From Pelagibacteraceae bacterium AG-430-E20 (lineage in GTDB: Bacteria > Pseudomonadota > Alphaproteobacteria > Pelagibacterales > Pelagibacteraceae): a stretch of DNA of 64,000 nt. The translations under genes were made by a program, and so were the position numbers. The notes below the pieces were generated by a model. It was given only the letters and a program-made list of their open reading frames with translations. It did not search any database and was not told where the DNA came from. Of this stretch, positions 1-11,113 are shown piece after piece (the stretch's first letter is position 1; the number at the start of each line of letters is the position of its first letter). The stretch covers positions 62,001-126,000 of the forward strand of contig QCOF01000002.1 of NCBI GenBank assembly GCA_003209915.1. The letters run 5' to 3'.

Positions 1-779
1 ACTCACCCTTATGGGATGAACCATTAAATGCAATTAAAATTGAAAAAAATTTAAAATATAAAAGAGGAGATAATAAAATTGTTAATCCCGATTTCAGACC
101 TTTAGATATAGATTATGATAGATATGTGACTATTAAAAATCATTTAAGAAAAAATAAGTATAATCCAAAAAAACTCTATGAGACCTCAATGTTTAATGTG
201 GTTGATGTTGGATTTAATTCTATTTTTTTAAAAGCCAATAAAGATCTTTTGTATTTACTTAAAAAATTTAATCTTGGACATAAAGAGATTGAAAAATATG
301 TCTTAAAATCTGAAAATAAAATTGAAAAATTATATGACAAAAAAACAAAGAGTTTTGTTAATTATGATTTAAAGAATAAGAAAAAGATAACAGTACCTTC
401 AATAACTAATTATTTTATTTTGTTTGCAGATTTAAAAAATAATTTAATAAATAAGGAAATTATCCAAACACTAAAAAAACATAACACTAAAGAGAAGTTT
501 TTTTTCTCTAGTATCAAGCCTAATTACACAAGTTATGAAGAAAAAAGGTATTGGAGAGGTCCTGTTTGGATTAATTGTAACTGGATTATTTATCAAGGAC
601 TGAAAGATAAAGATAAGAAATTTGCGCAAATGGTAAGAAGTAAAACAATTGATTTAGTTAAGAAAAATGGTTTTTATGAGTATTTCAATACTAAAACAGG
701 TAAAGCTTATGGTGCCAAAAATTTTTCTTGGACTGCTTCTTTATTTTTAGATTTAATTTTAGAAAAAAAATTTAATTAA
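1..779 (+). CDS. GH63-like glycoside hydrolase, C-terminal part (partial)
   Basis: The frame is open from base 3, so the gene begins outside the window; the GTG at 126 is an internal valine codon, not a start. The visible part reads SPLWDEPL near the left edge, YWRGPVW about two thirds along and FSWTASLFLDL close to the end. These are typical of the (alpha/alpha)6-barrel GH63 / mannosylglycerate-glucosylglycerate hydrolase group, in which an aromatic WRGPxW segment lines the active site. The substrate cannot be told from the fragment. Because glucosylglycerate is a known compatible solute in marine bacteria, a role in osmolyte turnover is possible but is only inference. It converges on the oxidoreductase that follows, with 2 nt between stops. 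Confidence 0.6.
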   Translation, partial: SPLWDEPLNAIKIEKNLKYKRGDNKIVNPDFRPLDIDYDRYVTIKNHLRKNKYNPKKLYETSMFNVVDVGFNSIFLKANKDLLYLLKKFNLGHKEIEKYVLKSENKIEKLYDKKTKSFVNYDLKNKKKITVPSITNYFILFADLKNNLINKEIIQTLKKHNTKEKFFFSSIKPNYTSYEEKRYWRGPVWINCNWIIYQGLKDKDKKFAQMVRSKTIDLVKKNGFYEYFNTKTGKAYGAKNFSWTASLFLDLILEKKFN

Positions 780-781
780 TT

Positions 782-2087
782 TTAATCAGAACTATTCAAT
801 AAGTTATATTGATACTTTCTCGCCTCAATTACCTCAGCTGGGAGATTTAGTTCAACATCATCAAGTCTAATTAAGTCATCTTTACTTATATCTCTTTTTA
901 ATATCGCATTATCAGTTAGGCCTAGTGGTAAAATCATTTCTTTTTTAGATTTTTCTGATGTAATTAATCTACCTCTTGCACAAAAACCACCTTCGCCGTC
1001 AAGTTTTTCACCCACTTTTAAGTCTTTCTTAGCAAAACTTGCAACGTCGGCGTTATAATTTTTTGTATAACCTGTTGCTCTGTTATCTAGTGCTATTGAA
1101 TAAACCGATTGAGCAAGCTCTAACCCAATATAATGATAAGGTCTCCAGATTGCTGAATAGTTTCCAGATGCATCCGTTACCATTCCATAATCTTTAAAAC
1201 AATTTTTTACATACTCGTTCTGCGCTTTAATGACAATATAAACACCCCATCTTAAATCATTTGGAATATCTTTTTTTTCTAAATCTATGCTTGAGATAAC
1301 TTCTACTTGCCCATCAAATTCTATTAAACCACCATCATTTTTCGGAATCATTTTTTTTTGCAATATCGTAAACACCAACTGATGGGAATGTTAATCCATT
1401 GCTAGGGCACTTAAGATTAGCCGCATTACTCACTGCACACATTTCAATGGCTGATTTGTCTCCACATAAAAAACTATTGAACATCTTAGGGTTCATTCCA
1501 GACTCTTTTTCAGCTCGTTCTTTAGTTAGACCATAGTGACCCCAAACAGTATCAGGTGTAGAATATTCAAAAGTTGGATGATATTTTGTTCCTTTTCCAG
1601 CACAAACTATAGAAAATCCATTTAATCTTGCCCACTCTACTTGTTCAAGAATTAAAGATGGCTGGTCACCATAAGCCATTGAGCAAATTACACCTTTATC
1701 TTTTGCAAGATCAGATAAATATTTCCCACAAGTTATATCCGCTTCTACATTAACTAATATAACATGTTTTTTATTTTTAATTATTTTTGCTGCATGAACA
1801 GTGCCAACTATAGGGTTGCCTGTTGCCTCGATAAAAATTTCTATATCTCTATCAAGAACCTCATCTAATGAGTTTGAAAAATTTATATCATCAACTGTTT
1901 GTTCATTTAATCCACTTTTCAAACAATTTTTCTTTGCCTGATCTACATTGATATCAACTATTGAGTCTATTTGAATTTTGTCTAAATGGTTGTATTGAGC
2001 CAAAAACATACTCACAAATTTACCACATCCAATAAAACAAATTTTTATAGGATCTTTTCGATTTTCTAATTTTGTGTGTAAAAACAT
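782..2087 (-). pseudogene. SAF-domain NAD(P)-dependent oxidoreductase, frameshifted
   Basis: Two overlapping reading frames together make one protein of about 434 residues. The first (250 codons from 2087) carries a Rossmann fold with CFIGCGKF near residue 18 and a homoserine-dehydrogenase-like NAD-binding domain. The second (ending at 782) carries the rest and a C-terminal SAF-type domain (DLKVGEKLDGEGGFCARGRL). The break is in a run of nine A on the coding strand (1351-1359): eight A would read straight through as A-K-K-M-I-P-K. The family is a homoserine-dehydrogenase-like oxidoreductase with a SAF domain; the substrate is not known to me. Either the gene is really broken or the run is miscounted in the assembly; the intact downstream frame favours miscounting or a recent event. 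Confidence 0.75.
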
Positions 2088-2095
2088 GATAAATT

Positions 2096-2497
2096 TTAGG
2101 GTTTCAATGCGATATTAAGATACTTTTTATCAAGTTTACAATCTTTATATCCTCTTTTAACAATATTGAGGTATCTCTCTGTTGGAAACTTAAATGGGGA
2201 TTTTTTAACCATCGTGTAAGTCATTACTTTTTTTCCATAATAAGAAAAATAATGTTTCTTATAAAGTATTGGGTAGTCCTCATATACATCTAATTTTTTT
2301 TCATCACTTTTAGAAATCTCAAATAAAGCTCCAGGAACAATTGAGTTTTTCTTAATTTCGATATCTGCAGCTCTATACTTGCTTCTAAAAGTTAATCTAA
2401 AGTCTTTTAAATTAATTTTTTTTAAAAAAATACTATCTTTACATCTTCGTTTCATCTGAAAGTGATGCAGATTACTACCGTATGCAAAATAAAGCAT
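2096..2497 (-). CDS. gamma-glutamylcyclotransferase family protein
   Basis: A 133-residue protein starting with the family signature YFAYGSNL (residues 3-10), the glycine-rich loop that binds the gamma-glutamyl group. The expected acidic catalytic residue is Glu73 in DVYEDYP. Members of this beta-barrel fold (GGCT/AIG2-like) release 5-oxoproline from gamma-glutamyl compounds, but many have unknown substrates. The start codon overlaps the stop of the upstream CinA-like gene by one base (TAATG), so the two are translationally coupled. Length is normal for the family. Confidence 0.8.
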   Translation of the reverse strand: MLYFAYGSNLHHFQMKRRCKDSIFLKKINLKDFRLTFRSKYRAADIEIKKNSIVPGALFEISKSDEKKLDVYEDYPILYKKHYFSYYGKKVMTYTMVKKSPFKFPTERYLNIVKRGYKDCKLDKKYLNIALKP

Positions 2498-3246
2498 TAC
2501 CTCTCAACAACTTCAATTTTTTTTGCATTAACAAATTTCAGAATTTGAGAGTTACAAACATCTATTTTGGTCTGATCCTCAGATCTTATTACGATTGAAA
2601 CACCTAATTTTCCCGCATGAAAAAAAGGATAGCTTCCTATTTCAACATCTTGATTATCATTTTGTACTTTAGTTAAAGAGTTTGCTATTTCACTTTCAAC
2701 TGTTCTTAAACTGATGGTGTGACTTTTAATTGGTTCACCACCAGCTATAGTATTCGTTAAACCACCTAACATTGATTTTAAAATAGATGGTACACCTGGC
2801 AAACAAAAAACATTTTCAACATTAAATCCAGGAGCACCGCTTGTAGGGTTTAAGATTAAATTTGCGTTCTCAGGCATCCAGCACATTTTCTGTCTTCCTT
2901 CATTAAACTCACCTGGTTTGTAGTATGACTCTAAAATTTTAAAAGCTTCTTTATGAATCTCATATTTTAATCCAAAAGTTTTTGAAACAGACTCGGCTGT
3001 GATATCATCATGGGTTGGGCCTATACCACCGGTTGTAAAAACATAATCATAAGTTGTTTTTAATTGATTTAAAGTATCAATAATTGTTTTTTCAACATCT
3101 GGAATTACCCTAACCTCCTCTACTTTAACACCAATTGAATTTAACCACACTGCTATTGTCGACGTATTGGTATCTTGAGTTCGTCCAGATAAAATTTCAT
3201 TGCCAATAATTAAAATCCCAGCATTAACTTTTGTTTTTTTAGACAT
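2497..3246 (-). CDS. CinA-like molybdopterin-binding-fold protein
   Basis: This 249-residue protein matches the N-terminal MoCF_biosynth (MoaB/MogA-like) domain of CinA: IGNEILSGRTQDTNT (about 14-28) and TTGGIGPTHDD (71-81), with a later LPGVPSI segment. It lacks the C-terminal nicotinamide-nucleotide amidase domain of full CinA (about 410 residues), as in the shorter CinA-N proteins. Related proteins act as ADP-ribose or nucleotide pyrophosphatases; the exact reaction here is uncertain. It is first in the leftward set and its start codon is only 20 nt from the divergent sfsA start. Confidence 0.8.
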   Translation of the reverse strand: MSKKTKVNAGILIIGNEILSGRTQDTNTSTIAVWLNSIGVKVEEVRVIPDVEKTIIDTLNQLKTTYDYVFTTGGIGPTHDDITAESVSKTFGLKYEIHKEAFKILESYYKPGEFNEGRQKMCWMPENANLILNPTSGAPGFNVENVFCLPGVPSILKSMLGGLTNTIAGGEPIKSHTISLRTVESEIANSLTKVQNDNQDVEIGSYPFFHAGKLGVSIVIRSEDQTKIDVCNSQILKFVNAKKIEVVER

Positions 3247-3266
3247 TTAATATATATAATTTAGAG

Positions 3267-3965
3267 ATGGAATTTACCAAGTCTTTAATAAAAGGCAAAT
3301 TAATCAAGCGATATAAAAGATTTTTTACAGATGTGAAGTTACAAAATGAAACTGTAACAGCACATTGTCCAAATACAGGTTCTATGAAAGGCTTGTTAGA
3401 TGAGGGTAATGAAGTCTATTTACTTCCCAATAATGATCCAAAAAGAAAACTTAAATTTGGTCTAGAGATTATAAAATCGAGAAAAAATTTAGTTGGAGTT
3501 AATACTCATATGGCTAATAGAATTGCACAGCATGGTTTAGAAAATAACCTAATTAATGAGCTTAAAAACAACGACGTTATTAAACCAGAGGTATTTTTTA
3601 ATAAAGAAACACGATTTGATTTTTTATTAGAAAAGAAAAGCCAAAAAAGCTTTGTAGAAGTTAAAAATGTTACTTTATTTAGAGACAAAAACACTGCTGA
3701 ATTTCCTGATGCTGTTACATCTAGAGGATCAAAACATCTATTAACCCTTATTGATGCCATAAAAAAAGGGTATAAAACATATCTGTTATTTTTAGTTCAA
3801 ATTCAAAATATGAAATATTTTAAAATAGCTAAAGATATAGATGAACAGTATTATAAAAATTTTCTACTAGCTAAAAAAGCAGGTGTAAATTTTTTAGCTT
3901 ATAGATGCAACATAAGTTCAAAAAATATTATTATAGATCAAAAACTTAAAATACTTGATGAGTGA
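3267..3965 (+). CDS. sfsA: SfsA family DNA/RNA nuclease-like protein
   Basis: A 232-residue SfsA protein. Family motifs are HCPNTGSM (33-40), a PD-(D/E)XK-type core ending in EVKNVTL (131-137) and FPDAVTSRG (146-154). SfsA was named for sugar fermentation stimulation in E. coli; the fold indicates nucleic-acid binding or cleavage and its physiological role is unclear. It opens the rightward run into map and the purine genes. Its stop overlaps the beginning of map. Confidence 0.9.
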   Translation: MEFTKSLIKGKLIKRYKRFFTDVKLQNETVTAHCPNTGSMKGLLDEGNEVYLLPNNDPKRKLKFGLEIIKSRKNLVGVNTHMANRIAQHGLENNLINELKNNDVIKPEVFFNKETRFDFLLEKKSQKSFVEVKNVTLFRDKNTAEFPDAVTSRGSKHLLTLIDAIKKGYKTYLLFLVQIQNMKYFKIAKDIDEQYYKNFLLAKKAGVNFLAYRCNISSKNIIIDQKLKILDE

Positions 3966-4740
3966 TTATAAAGAAAAATTCGAAAAGATGAAAGTCGCTG
4001 GTAATCTCGCCGCTAGAACTCTAGACATGTTAACTGAAAATATAAAAGAAGGTGTAAGTACAGATTACATTGATAAATTGGGATATGAGTTCATAAGAGA
4101 TAATGGAGGCTACTCCGCTCCGCTATATTATAGAGGTTTCACAAAATCACTGTGTACATCTCTAAATCATGTTGTCTGCCATGGTATACCTTCTGATAGA
4201 ATTTTAAGAGATGGTGATGCAGTGAATGTTGATATAACTGCAATTGTTGATGAACATTATGGTGACACTAGTAGAATGTTTTGCATTGGCAAAACTCCTG
4301 TAAAACTAAATAACTTAATCGAGACAACTTACGAGTCGATGATGAGAGCAATTAAAATTTTAAAACCAGGAATAAAATTAGGTGATATTGGATATACAAT
4401 TCAGTCATTTGTTGAAGAAAAAGGTTTTTCAGTAGTAAGAGATTTTTGTGGTCATGGAATTAGCACAACATTTCATGAGTCACCAAATATTTTACATTAT
4501 GGAAGTAAAAATACAGGTATGGAAATTAGACCTGGTATGACATTTACTATTGAACCAATGATCAATTCAGGAAAATATGATGTAAAGATGTTAAATGATG
4601 GCTGGACAGCAGTTACAAAAGATAAATCTTTATCTGCTCAATTTGAACATACGTTAGGAATTACTGAAAATGGTTATGAAATCTTTACAGAATCTGCTAA
4701 AGGTTATTCAAAGCCTCCATACTTAATAATTAATGATTAA
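3958..4740 (+). CDS. map: methionine aminopeptidase, type I
   Basis: Removes the initiator methionine from new proteins. The five metal ligands of the pita-bread fold are visible: Asp92 (VDITA), Asp103 (GDTSR), His166 (GHGIS), Glu199 (TIEPM) and Glu230 (QFEHT), plus HGIP at 75-78. Length (260) is usual for type I. A TTG three bases earlier (3955) is also possible, but ATG 3958, overlapping the sfsA stop, is the simpler start. Its last 8 nt overlap purB, so it is coupled to the purine genes. Confidence 0.95.
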   Translation: MSDYKEKFEKMKVAGNLAARTLDMLTENIKEGVSTDYIDKLGYEFIRDNGGYSAPLYYRGFTKSLCTSLNHVVCHGIPSDRILRDGDAVNVDITAIVDEHYGDTSRMFCIGKTPVKLNNLIETTYESMMRAIKILKPGIKLGDIGYTIQSFVEEKGFSVVRDFCGHGISTTFHESPNILHYGSKNTGMEIRPGMTFTIEPMINSGKYDVKMLNDGWTAVTKDKSLSAQFEHTLGITENGYEIFTESAKGYSKPPYLIIND

Positions 4741-6025
4741 AAGATACTCGCGTAAACAATTAACTGACATTTGGTCAGAGGAAAATAAATATAAAATCTG
4801 GTTAGATATAGAAATTGCTGCAGCTGAGGTAATGGAAAAACTTGAACAAATTCCAAGAGGCGTTGCATCTATAGTAAGAAAAAAAGCTAAAATTAATGTC
4901 TCAAGAATTCATAAAATAGAGTCTGAGGTTAAACACGATGTGATAGCCTTTTTATCTTCAGTTACTGAAAAAGCTGGAATTAAAGCTAGATATCTTCACC
5001 AAGGTATGACTTCCTCAGATGTTTTGGATACTAGTTTCAATATTCAATTAGTCCAATCAGGAAAAATCATTTTAAACGATATCGATCAAATTTTAAAAGT
5101 TTTAAAAAAGCAGGCTAAAAAATACAAACTAACCCCATGCATGGGACGTAGTCATGGTATTCATGCAGAACCAATTACTTTTGGATTAAAATTAGCCTCA
5201 TTTTACGAGGAATTTAAAAGAAATAGAAAGAGATTAGCAGCTGCAATTGATGAAGTTTCAACTTGTGCAATTTCTGGAGCTGTTGGTACATTTGCTAATA
5301 TTGATCCTAATGTTGAAAAACATGTTGCAAAAAAATTAGGTTTAAGAGTTGAGCCAATTTCAACACAGATTATTCCTAGAGACAGACATGCGTTCTATTT
5401 TTCAGTTTTAGGTATTATAGCAGGTTCAATTGAGAGAGTGGCTATTGAAATTAGACACCTCCAGAGAACAGAAGTTTATGAGTTACAAGAATTTTTTTCA
5501 AAAAAACAAAAAGGCTCTTCAGCAATGCCTCATAAAAAAAATCCTATTTTAAGTGAAAACTTAACTGGACTTGCAAGAATGGTGAGGAGTGCAGTTGTAC
5601 CTGCGTTAGAAAATATTGCTCTATGGCATGAAAGAGACATATCTCACTCGAGTGTGGAAAGAAATATTGGTCCAGATGCTAATATCACAACCGACTTTGC
5701 TCTAGTAAGACTTACTAATATTTTAGATAATATGATTGTGTATCCAAAAAAAATGCTTGAAAATCTAAATATAACTAAAGGTTTGATTTTTTCACAAGAA
5801 GTAATGTTAGAATTAACTAAATCTGGGTTAAGTAGAGAAAAATCCTACAAAATGGTTCAGAGCTATGCAAAAAAGTGTTTTGCACAAAATCTAAATTTAT
5901 ATGATGTTCTTTTAAAGGATAAATTAATTATGAGTAAAATTTCTCAAAAAAGACTTAAATCCATCTTTAGTTACTCCAAACATTTTAAAAATGTAAATTT
6001 AATCTTTGGAAGAGTTTTTAAATAA
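4733..6025 (+). CDS. purB: adenylosuccinate lyase
   Basis: Cleaves SAICAR to AICAR and adenylosuccinate to AMP, each with release of fumarate. It is a fumarase/aspartase-superfamily protein of 430 residues with the flexible signature loop [11 protein letters not shown] (261-271), an active-site histidine in [10 protein letters not shown] (about 138-147) and KHD at 68-70. It overlaps map by 8 nt and shares one base with purC (TAATG), so it lies inside a coupled operon with purC, purS, purQ and purL. Confidence 0.96.
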   Translation: MIKRYSRKQLTDIWSEENKYKIWLDIEIAAAEVMEKLEQIPRGVASIVRKKAKINVSRIHKIESEVKHDVIAFLSSVTEKAGIKARYLHQGMTSSDVLDTSFNIQLVQSGKIILNDIDQILKVLKKQAKKYKLTPCMGRSHGIHAEPITFGLKLASFYEEFKRNRKRLAAAIDEVSTCAISGAVGTFANIDPNVEKHVAKKLGLRVEPISTQIIPRDRHAFYFSVLGIIAGSIERVAIEIRHLQRTEVYELQEFFSKKQKGSSAMPHKKNPILSENLTGLARMVRSAVVPALENIALWHERDISHSSVERNIGPDANITTDFALVRLTNILDNMIVYPKKMLENLNITKGLIFSQEVMLELTKSGLSREKSYKMVQSYAKKCFAQNLNLYDVLLKDKLIMSKISQKRLKSIFSYSKHFKNVNLIFGRVFK

Positions 6026-6810
6026 TGAAAAAAGGGAAAAAATTATATGAAGGAAAAGCTAAGATCATTTATGCAACAAGTGATAAAGATTTAGTAATTC
6101 AATATTTTAAAGATGATGCAACAGCTTTTAATAATCAAAAAAAATCTACCATCGAGGGAAAAGGAGTTTTAAATAATAGAATTTCTGAACATATACTGTC
6201 AAGCCTTTCACAAATAGGTATCAAAAATCACTTAGTTAAAAGATTAAATATGCGTGAACAAGTTGTTAAACTTGTTGAGATAATTCCTATAGAATTTATT
6301 GTTAGAAATGTTGCAACAGGATCTTTAACAAAACGTCTTGGAATTGAAGATGGAACTGTTTTAAAAGAACCTTTAATTGAATATTGCTTAAAAGATGACA
6401 AACTTGGTGACCCGTTAATAGCTGAAGAACATATTCTTGCATTTGATTGGGCATCAAAAAAAGAAATTGAAAAAGTAAAAAAAATGATTTTAAGAATTAA
6501 TGATTTTATGATCGGTATGTTTAGAGGAGTAGGAATTAAGCTGATAGACTTTAAGTTAGAATTTGGAAGACTGAATGCTAATGGAAAAAAAGATGTTATT
6601 TTAGCTGACGAAATAAGTCCTGATACTTGCAGATTATGGGACAGTTTAACTGATAAAAAATTAGATAAAGACAGGTTCAGAAAAGATCTAGGAGATCTAA
6701 TCCCAGCATACACGGAAGTTGCAAAAAGACTTGGTATTCTTCACGAACAATCCAACCTAAGTGCTGTAAATGTAACAAAACTATCTTCAGTTCAAAGAAA
6801 GCGTAAATGA
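6025..6810 (+). CDS. purC: SAICAR synthetase
   Basis: Phosphoribosylaminoimidazole-succinocarboxamide synthase joins aspartate to CAIR using ATP. The N-terminus KKLYEGKAK (4-12) is the nucleotide-binding strand of the family; VRNVATGSL and DFKLEFGR, with ADEISPD further on, are conserved substrate and metal-binding segments. Length (261) is slightly above the usual 235-245. The start overlaps the purB stop (TAATG) and the end overlaps purS (ATGA). Confidence 0.96.
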   Translation: MKKGKKLYEGKAKIIYATSDKDLVIQYFKDDATAFNNQKKSTIEGKGVLNNRISEHILSSLSQIGIKNHLVKRLNMREQVVKLVEIIPIEFIVRNVATGSLTKRLGIEDGTVLKEPLIEYCLKDDKLGDPLIAEEHILAFDWASKKEIEKVKKMILRINDFMIGMFRGVGIKLIDFKLEFGRLNANGKKDVILADEISPDTCRLWDSLTDKKLDKDRFRKDLGDLIPAYTEVAKRLGILHEQSNLSAVNVTKLSSVQRKRK

Positions 6811-7049
6811 AAATATCAGTAGTTATTACACTAAAAAAAGACGTCCTAGATCCTCAAGGTAAAGTTATTCATCAAGCTCTTGATGGAATGGGATTTGATG
6901 ACATCAATGAAGTAAGACAAGGTAAATATTTTGAAATTGATACTAAAGAAACTGATCCTAAAAAAGCAAAAGATAAAGTTGAAGAAATGTGCAAAAAACT
7001 TTTAGCTAATCTTGTAATAGAAAATTACAAAATTATTGATGCACAATAA
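6807..7049 (+). CDS. purS: phosphoribosylformylglycinamidine synthase, PurS subunit
   Basis: An 80-residue PurS protein ([11 protein letters not shown] near the N-terminus, [10 protein letters not shown] mid-protein). PurS bridges PurQ and PurL in the three-part FGAM synthase used by bacteria with a short PurL. Its position directly before purQ and purL, with ATGA overlap to purC, confirms the assignment. Confidence 0.94.
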   Translation: MKISVVITLKKDVLDPQGKVIHQALDGMGFDDINEVRQGKYFEIDTKETDPKKAKDKVEEMCKKLLANLVIENYKIIDAQ

Positions 7050-7052
7050 TTA

Positions 7053-7736
7053 ATGAAATCAGCAGTCATTACATTTCCAGGTTCTAATTGTGATAGAGAT
7101 ATGGATGTTGCTTTAAAAAAATTTGGTTTTAAAAATAAAATGGTTTGGCATCAAGATGTTGAGTTACCAAAAAGTGACTTGGTGGTCTTACCTGGTGGTT
7201 TTTCTTATGGGGATTATCTTAGATGTGGCAGCATGGCTTCTAAATCTAAGATTATGCAATCAGTAATTAATTTTGCAAATTCTGGTGGAATGGTGATGGG
7301 TATTTGCAATGGTTTCCAAATTTTAGTTGAAACAGGATTGGTCCCTGGAGTTTTATTAAGAAATAAATATTTAGAATTTATTTGCAAAAACGTTTTTGTA
7401 AAAATAAACAATAAAGACAATGCTTATTTCAGAAAAATTAGTAAAAATGTATTAGAATTACATATCGCTCATAACGAAGGAAACTACTTTTGTACAAATG
7501 ATCAATTAAAAGAAATTGAAGACAATACCCAAGTTGCGATCAATTATTGTGATCCTGAAGGTAAAATTGAAGAACCATTCAATCCCAATGGATCTATTAA
7601 AAACATTGCTGGAATTTTTAATAAAGAAAAAAATGTTTTAGGAATGATGCCTCATCCTGAAAGGATGATTGATCATTCTCTATCAGGTGAAGATGGTTCT
7701 CATTTTTTTAATAACCTAATCAATAACTTAAAATGA
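7053..7736 (+). CDS. purQ: FGAM synthase, glutaminase subunit PurQ
   Basis: Class I glutamine amidotransferase supplying ammonia to PurL. The catalytic triad is visible: Cys85 in GICNGFQ, with His201 and Glu203 in MMPHPERM. The protein begins with the typical [13 protein letters not shown] and has the oxyanion segment [14 protein letters not shown]. Length 227 is normal. It overlaps purL by 4 nt (ATGA). Confidence 0.96.
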   Translation: MKSAVITFPGSNCDRDMDVALKKFGFKNKMVWHQDVELPKSDLVVLPGGFSYGDYLRCGSMASKSKIMQSVINFANSGGMVMGICNGFQILVETGLVPGVLLRNKYLEFICKNVFVKINNKDNAYFRKISKNVLELHIAHNEGNYFCTNDQLKEIEDNTQVAINYCDPEGKIEEPFNPNGSIKNIAGIFNKEKNVLGMMPHPERMIDHSLSGEDGSHFFNNLINNLK

Positions 7737-9925
7737 TCGTAAACGAACAATTAGCTATCGATCATGGATTGAAAAAAGAAGAATATAAAAAAATCTGTGA
7801 ACTTTTAAAAAGAACTCCTAACATTACAGAATTAGGAATATTTTCTGCAATGTGGAATGAACACTGCTCTTATAAATCTTCAAGATTACATTTAAAAAAA
7901 TTACCAACCAAAGGTAAACAGGTTATTCAAGGACCTGGTGAAAATGCTGGGGTAGTTGATATTGGAGATAATGATGCAATTGTCTTTAAAATTGAAAGTC
8001 ATAACCACCCTTCTTTCATTGAACCTTACCAAGGTGCTGCCACAGGAGTTGGTGGAATAATGAGAGATGTGTTTACAATGGGTGCAAGACCAATAGCTAA
8101 TTTAAATTCAATACACTTTGGTTCTACACAACATAAAAAAACTAAAAACCTCCTTAGAGGTGTTGTCCATGGAATTGGTGGTTATGGGAACTGCATGGGA
8201 GTTCCAACCATTGCAGGTCAAACAAGTTTTGATAGTTCTTATAATGGAAATATCTTGGTTAACGCAATGACGTTAGGATTAGTGAAAAAAGATAAGATTT
8301 TTTACTCAAAAGCAGCCGGTTTAAATAAACCTGTAATATATGTCGGATCTAAAACGGGTCGTGATGGCATTCACGGAGCTAGTATGGCCTCTGCTAGTTT
8401 TGATGAAAAAATTGAGGAAAAAAAACCAACTGTACAAGTCGGTGATCCCTTTACAGAAAAACTTTTACTTGAAGCATGTTTAGAATTAATGGCAGGTGAC
8501 TCTATCATTGCAATTCAGGATATGGGGGCAGCAGGTTTAACTTCTTCAAGTATTGAAATGGCTTCAAAGGGAAATCTTGGAATAGAGATTAATTTAAATA
8601 AAGTGCCCTGTAGGGAAACAAAAATGACTCCTTATGAAATTATGCTGTCTGAAAGTCAGGAAAGAATGTTGATTGTTTTAGAAAATGGAAAAGAAGAGTA
8701 TGCTAAAACAATATTTGATAAGTGGAATTTAGATTTTGCTGTAATTGGAAAAACAACCAAATCGAAGAAAATTGAACTTTATTTTGATAGTGAAAAAGTT
8801 GCTGATATACCAGTTAATACTCTTGTTGAAAATTCACCAATGTATGATCGTAAATGGAAAAAAGCAAAACTTCCAAAGAAAAATAAAATTAATAAAGATG
8901 ATATAAATAATTTAAAGATAATTGAAGTTCTTAAAAAAATTTTAGCAAATCCAAATATTTGTAGTAAAGAATGGATTTGGCAACAGTATGATCATACAGT
9001 GATGGGAGACACCATTCAAAAACCTGGAGGAGATTCTGGTGTGGTGAGGGTTCATGGCACCAATAAAGCAGTTGCAGCATCAGTAGACTCTTCAGCAGTT
9101 TATTGTTGGGCTCACCCTCTTACAGGTGGAAAGCAAGTAGTGTGTGAAAGTTTTAGAAATTTAATATCTGTTGGAGCAAAACCAATTGCCATTACAAATT
9201 GTCTAAATTTTGGTAGCCCCGAAAATGAAGAGAATATGGGTGAGTTTGTTGAATGTGTTCATGGAATTGGAGAAGCAAGCTCTTATTTAAAATTTCCTGT
9301 CGTGTCTGGAAATGTATCTTTCTATAATCAAACTAAGGACCAGGGAATAAAGCCTACTCCATCTATAGGCGGAGTTGGACTTATAAAAGATTATAATAAA
9401 ATGATTACTATGGATTTTAAAGAAGTTGATAATGTTGTTTTAGTTATTGGTAAAACTGAAGGTCATATTGATCAAAGTTTATTTGCAAGAGTTATATTAG
9501 ATGAAAAAAATGGACCTCCACCAGAAATAAATCTTTTTAATGAAAAAAATAATGGAGAAACTCTTTTAAGATTAATCGATAGTAATTTAATTAAAAGCGC
9601 CCATGATATTTCTTTAGGAGGAATAATTACTGCCGTATCAAAAATGTGTATTAAGGGCAATAAAGGTATTAATCTAAAAAAGCCAAAATACTTAATTAGT
9701 GAAATGGAATATTTTTTTGCAGAAGATCAAGGGAGATACATTGTTGAAATTAGTAAAAAAGATCAAAAAAAAGTCCTAGATATATTAAATAAAAATGCAG
9801 TTCATTATGATGAGCTTGGAACAATCAATGAAAATATGCTATTTTTGAACGAAAAGACAAAAGTTACAATTGACGAATTAAAAGGGTCTAATACAAGGTG
9901 GTTGAAAGAATATATGATTAACTAA
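7733..9925 (+). CDS. purL: FGAM synthase, large subunit PurL (short type)
   Basis: A 730-residue short PurL that converts FGAR to FGAM with ATP and ammonia from PurQ. Conserved segments include [11 protein letters not shown] near residue 40, GPGENAG, the [20 protein letters not shown] region for substrate and ATP binding, and [11 protein letters not shown]. Two AIRS-like halves are recognisable (second half from about 410, with [10 protein letters not shown]). The short form needs PurS, which is present two genes upstream. The stop shares one base with the bolA start. Confidence 0.96.
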   Translation: MIVNEQLAIDHGLKKEEYKKICELLKRTPNITELGIFSAMWNEHCSYKSSRLHLKKLPTKGKQVIQGPGENAGVVDIGDNDAIVFKIESHNHPSFIEPYQGAATGVGGIMRDVFTMGARPIANLNSIHFGSTQHKKTKNLLRGVVHGIGGYGNCMGVPTIAGQTSFDSSYNGNILVNAMTLGLVKKDKIFYSKAAGLNKPVIYVGSKTGRDGIHGASMASASFDEKIEEKKPTVQVGDPFTEKLLLEACLELMAGDSIIAIQDMGAAGLTSSSIEMASKGNLGIEINLNKVPCRETKMTPYEIMLSESQERMLIVLENGKEEYAKTIFDKWNLDFAVIGKTTKSKKIELYFDSEKVADIPVNTLVENSPMYDRKWKKAKLPKKNKINKDDINNLKIIEVLKKILANPNICSKEWIWQQYDHTVMGDTIQKPGGDSGVVRVHGTNKAVAASVDSSAVYCWAHPLTGGKQVVCESFRNLISVGAKPIAITNCLNFGSPENEENMGEFVECVHGIGEASSYLKFPVVSGNVSFYNQTKDQGIKPTPSIGGVGLIKDYNKMITMDFKEVDNVVLVIGKTEGHIDQSLFARVILDEKNGPPPEINLFNEKNNGETLLRLIDSNLIKSAHDISLGGIITAVSKMCIKGNKGINLKKPKYLISEMEYFFAEDQGRYIVEISKKDQKKVLDILNKNAVHYDELGTINENMLFLNEKTKVTIDELKGSNTRWLKEYMIN

Positions 9926-10155
9926 TGGCGATGAATTTAAATGAGATTGAGAGTTTGATTAAAGAGGCAATGCCTGATGCTATTGTTGAAATACAAGACC
10001 TAGCTGGTGATGGAAATCATTACTCTGCAACTATAACCTCATCTCAATTTTCAGGTAAAAGTAAAATTGAACAACATAAAATGGTATACAATTCGTTAAA
10101 AGGAAGAATGGGTAATGAATTACATGCTTTAGCAATAAAAACAAAGGAAAATTAA
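9925..10155 (+). CDS. BolA family protein
   Basis: A 76-residue BolA-like protein (class II KH-like fold): [27 protein letters not shown] and a C-terminal LHALAIKT strand containing the conserved His. BolA proteins bind monothiol glutaredoxins through a shared [2Fe-2S] cluster. The next gene is exactly such a glutaredoxin, 1 nt away, so a BolA-Grx4 pair in iron-sulfur handling is well supported. The start overlaps the purL stop. Confidence 0.9.
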   Translation: MAMNLNEIESLIKEAMPDAIVEIQDLAGDGNHYSATITSSQFSGKSKIEQHKMVYNSLKGRMGNELHALAIKTKEN

Positions 10156-10156
10156 A

Positions 10157-10495
10157 ATGGACCAAGAAACAAATGATTTAATTAAAAATGAAATTGAGAA
10201 TAACGAAGTTTGCTTATTCATGAAAGGAACTCCTGATGCACCACAATGTGGTTTCTCAATGGCTACTTCTAATATTTTAAAAGTTCTAGAAGTAAACTTT
10301 AAAGGTATAAACGTTTTAGCAGATCAAAAACTTAGAGAAGGTATCAAAGTTTATAGTGATTGGCCTACAATTCCTCAACTATATGTTAAAAATGAATTTG
10401 TTGGGGGCTGCGATATCGTAAAAGAAATGTTTGAAAGTGGTGAACTTGCTAAACTGCTTGAAGATAAAAATATAAATTTTAAAGCTAAAAACTAA
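10157..10495 (+). CDS. grxD: monothiol glutaredoxin (Grx4 type)
   Basis: A 112-residue monothiol glutaredoxin with CGFS active site (residues 31-34), [10 protein letters not shown] before it, WPTIPQLYV and a GGCDI glutathione-binding segment. It carries a [2Fe-2S] cluster with glutathione and partners with BolA, encoded just upstream. It ends the rightward purine run. Its stop codon abuts the rpsD stop on the other strand with no base between, leaving no room for a terminator. Confidence 0.94.
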   Translation: MDQETNDLIKNEIENNEVCLFMKGTPDAPQCGFSMATSNILKVLEVNFKGINVLADQKLREGIKVYSDWPTIPQLYVKNEFVGGCDIVKEMFESGELAKLLEDKNINFKAKN

Positions 10496-11113
10496 TTATC
10501 TAGAATAATACTCAATAACTAAATTAGGTTCCATAACTATCGGATAAGGAACTTCCTCAAACTTTGGAGTTCTTACAAACTTAAGCTTTTTATTTTTTTC
10601 ATCCATTTGAATATATTCTGGAGTTTCCCTTTCCTTATTTGCTAAAGCGATATCAACAATTGCTAATTGTTTAGACTTGTCTCTTATCTCAATTGAGTCT
10701 TCCTCTTTAACTAAATAACTTCCAATATTTACTTTTTTACCATTAACTTTAACATGGCCGTGGTTAATTAATTGTCTAGCTGAAAATATTGTTGTTGCAA
10801 ATTTTGCTCTATAAATTACTGCATCTAATCTTCTTTCAAGTAGACCTATTAAATTTTCACCAGTATCACCTTTAAGCATTACAGCTTTTTTATAAATATT
10901 TCTAAACTGTCTTTCGTTGATATTACCGTAGTAAGCTTTTAGTTTTTGCTTAGCTTGTAACTGAATTCCATAATCTGAAGGCTTTGATGATCTTGTTTGA
11001 CCGTGTTGTCCTGGTCCGTAGGCTCTTGTATTAAATGGACTTTTTGGTCTACCCCAAAGGTTGACCTTTAATCTTCTATCGACTTTGTGTTTAGAGTTTA
11101 ATCTTTTTGTCAT
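10496..11113 (-). CDS. rpsD: 30S ribosomal protein S4
   Basis: Primary 16S rRNA-binding protein of the small subunit. The 205-residue sequence has the family N-terminus, the YGPGQHG segment and an S4 RNA-binding domain ([31 protein letters not shown]). Its C-terminus ends in the usual IEYYSR. It is the last of a leftward block. Confidence 0.97.
   Translation of the reverse strand: MTKRLNSKHKVDRRLKVNLWGRPKSPFNTRAYGPGQHGQTRSSKPSDYGIQLQAKQKLKAYYGNINERQFRNIYKKAVMLKGDTGENLIGLLERRLDAVIYRAKFATTIFSARQLINHGHVKVNGKKVNIGSYLVKEEDSIEIRDKSKQLAIVDIALANKERETPEYIQMDEKNKKLKFVRTPKFEEVPYPIVMEPNLVIEYYSR

Noticed and set aside
126-779. GTG at 126 as the start of the first gene
   Set aside because: The frame is open back to base 3 and codes for family sequence (SPLWDEPL), so this is an internal valine.
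3955-3957. TTG as start of map
   Set aside because: ATG three bases later is equally placed and more usual; the difference is one residue.
6228-6713. 161-codon antisense frame inside purC
   Set aside because: It lies wholly opposite a conserved gene, has no family features and is typical of AT-rich antisense open frames.
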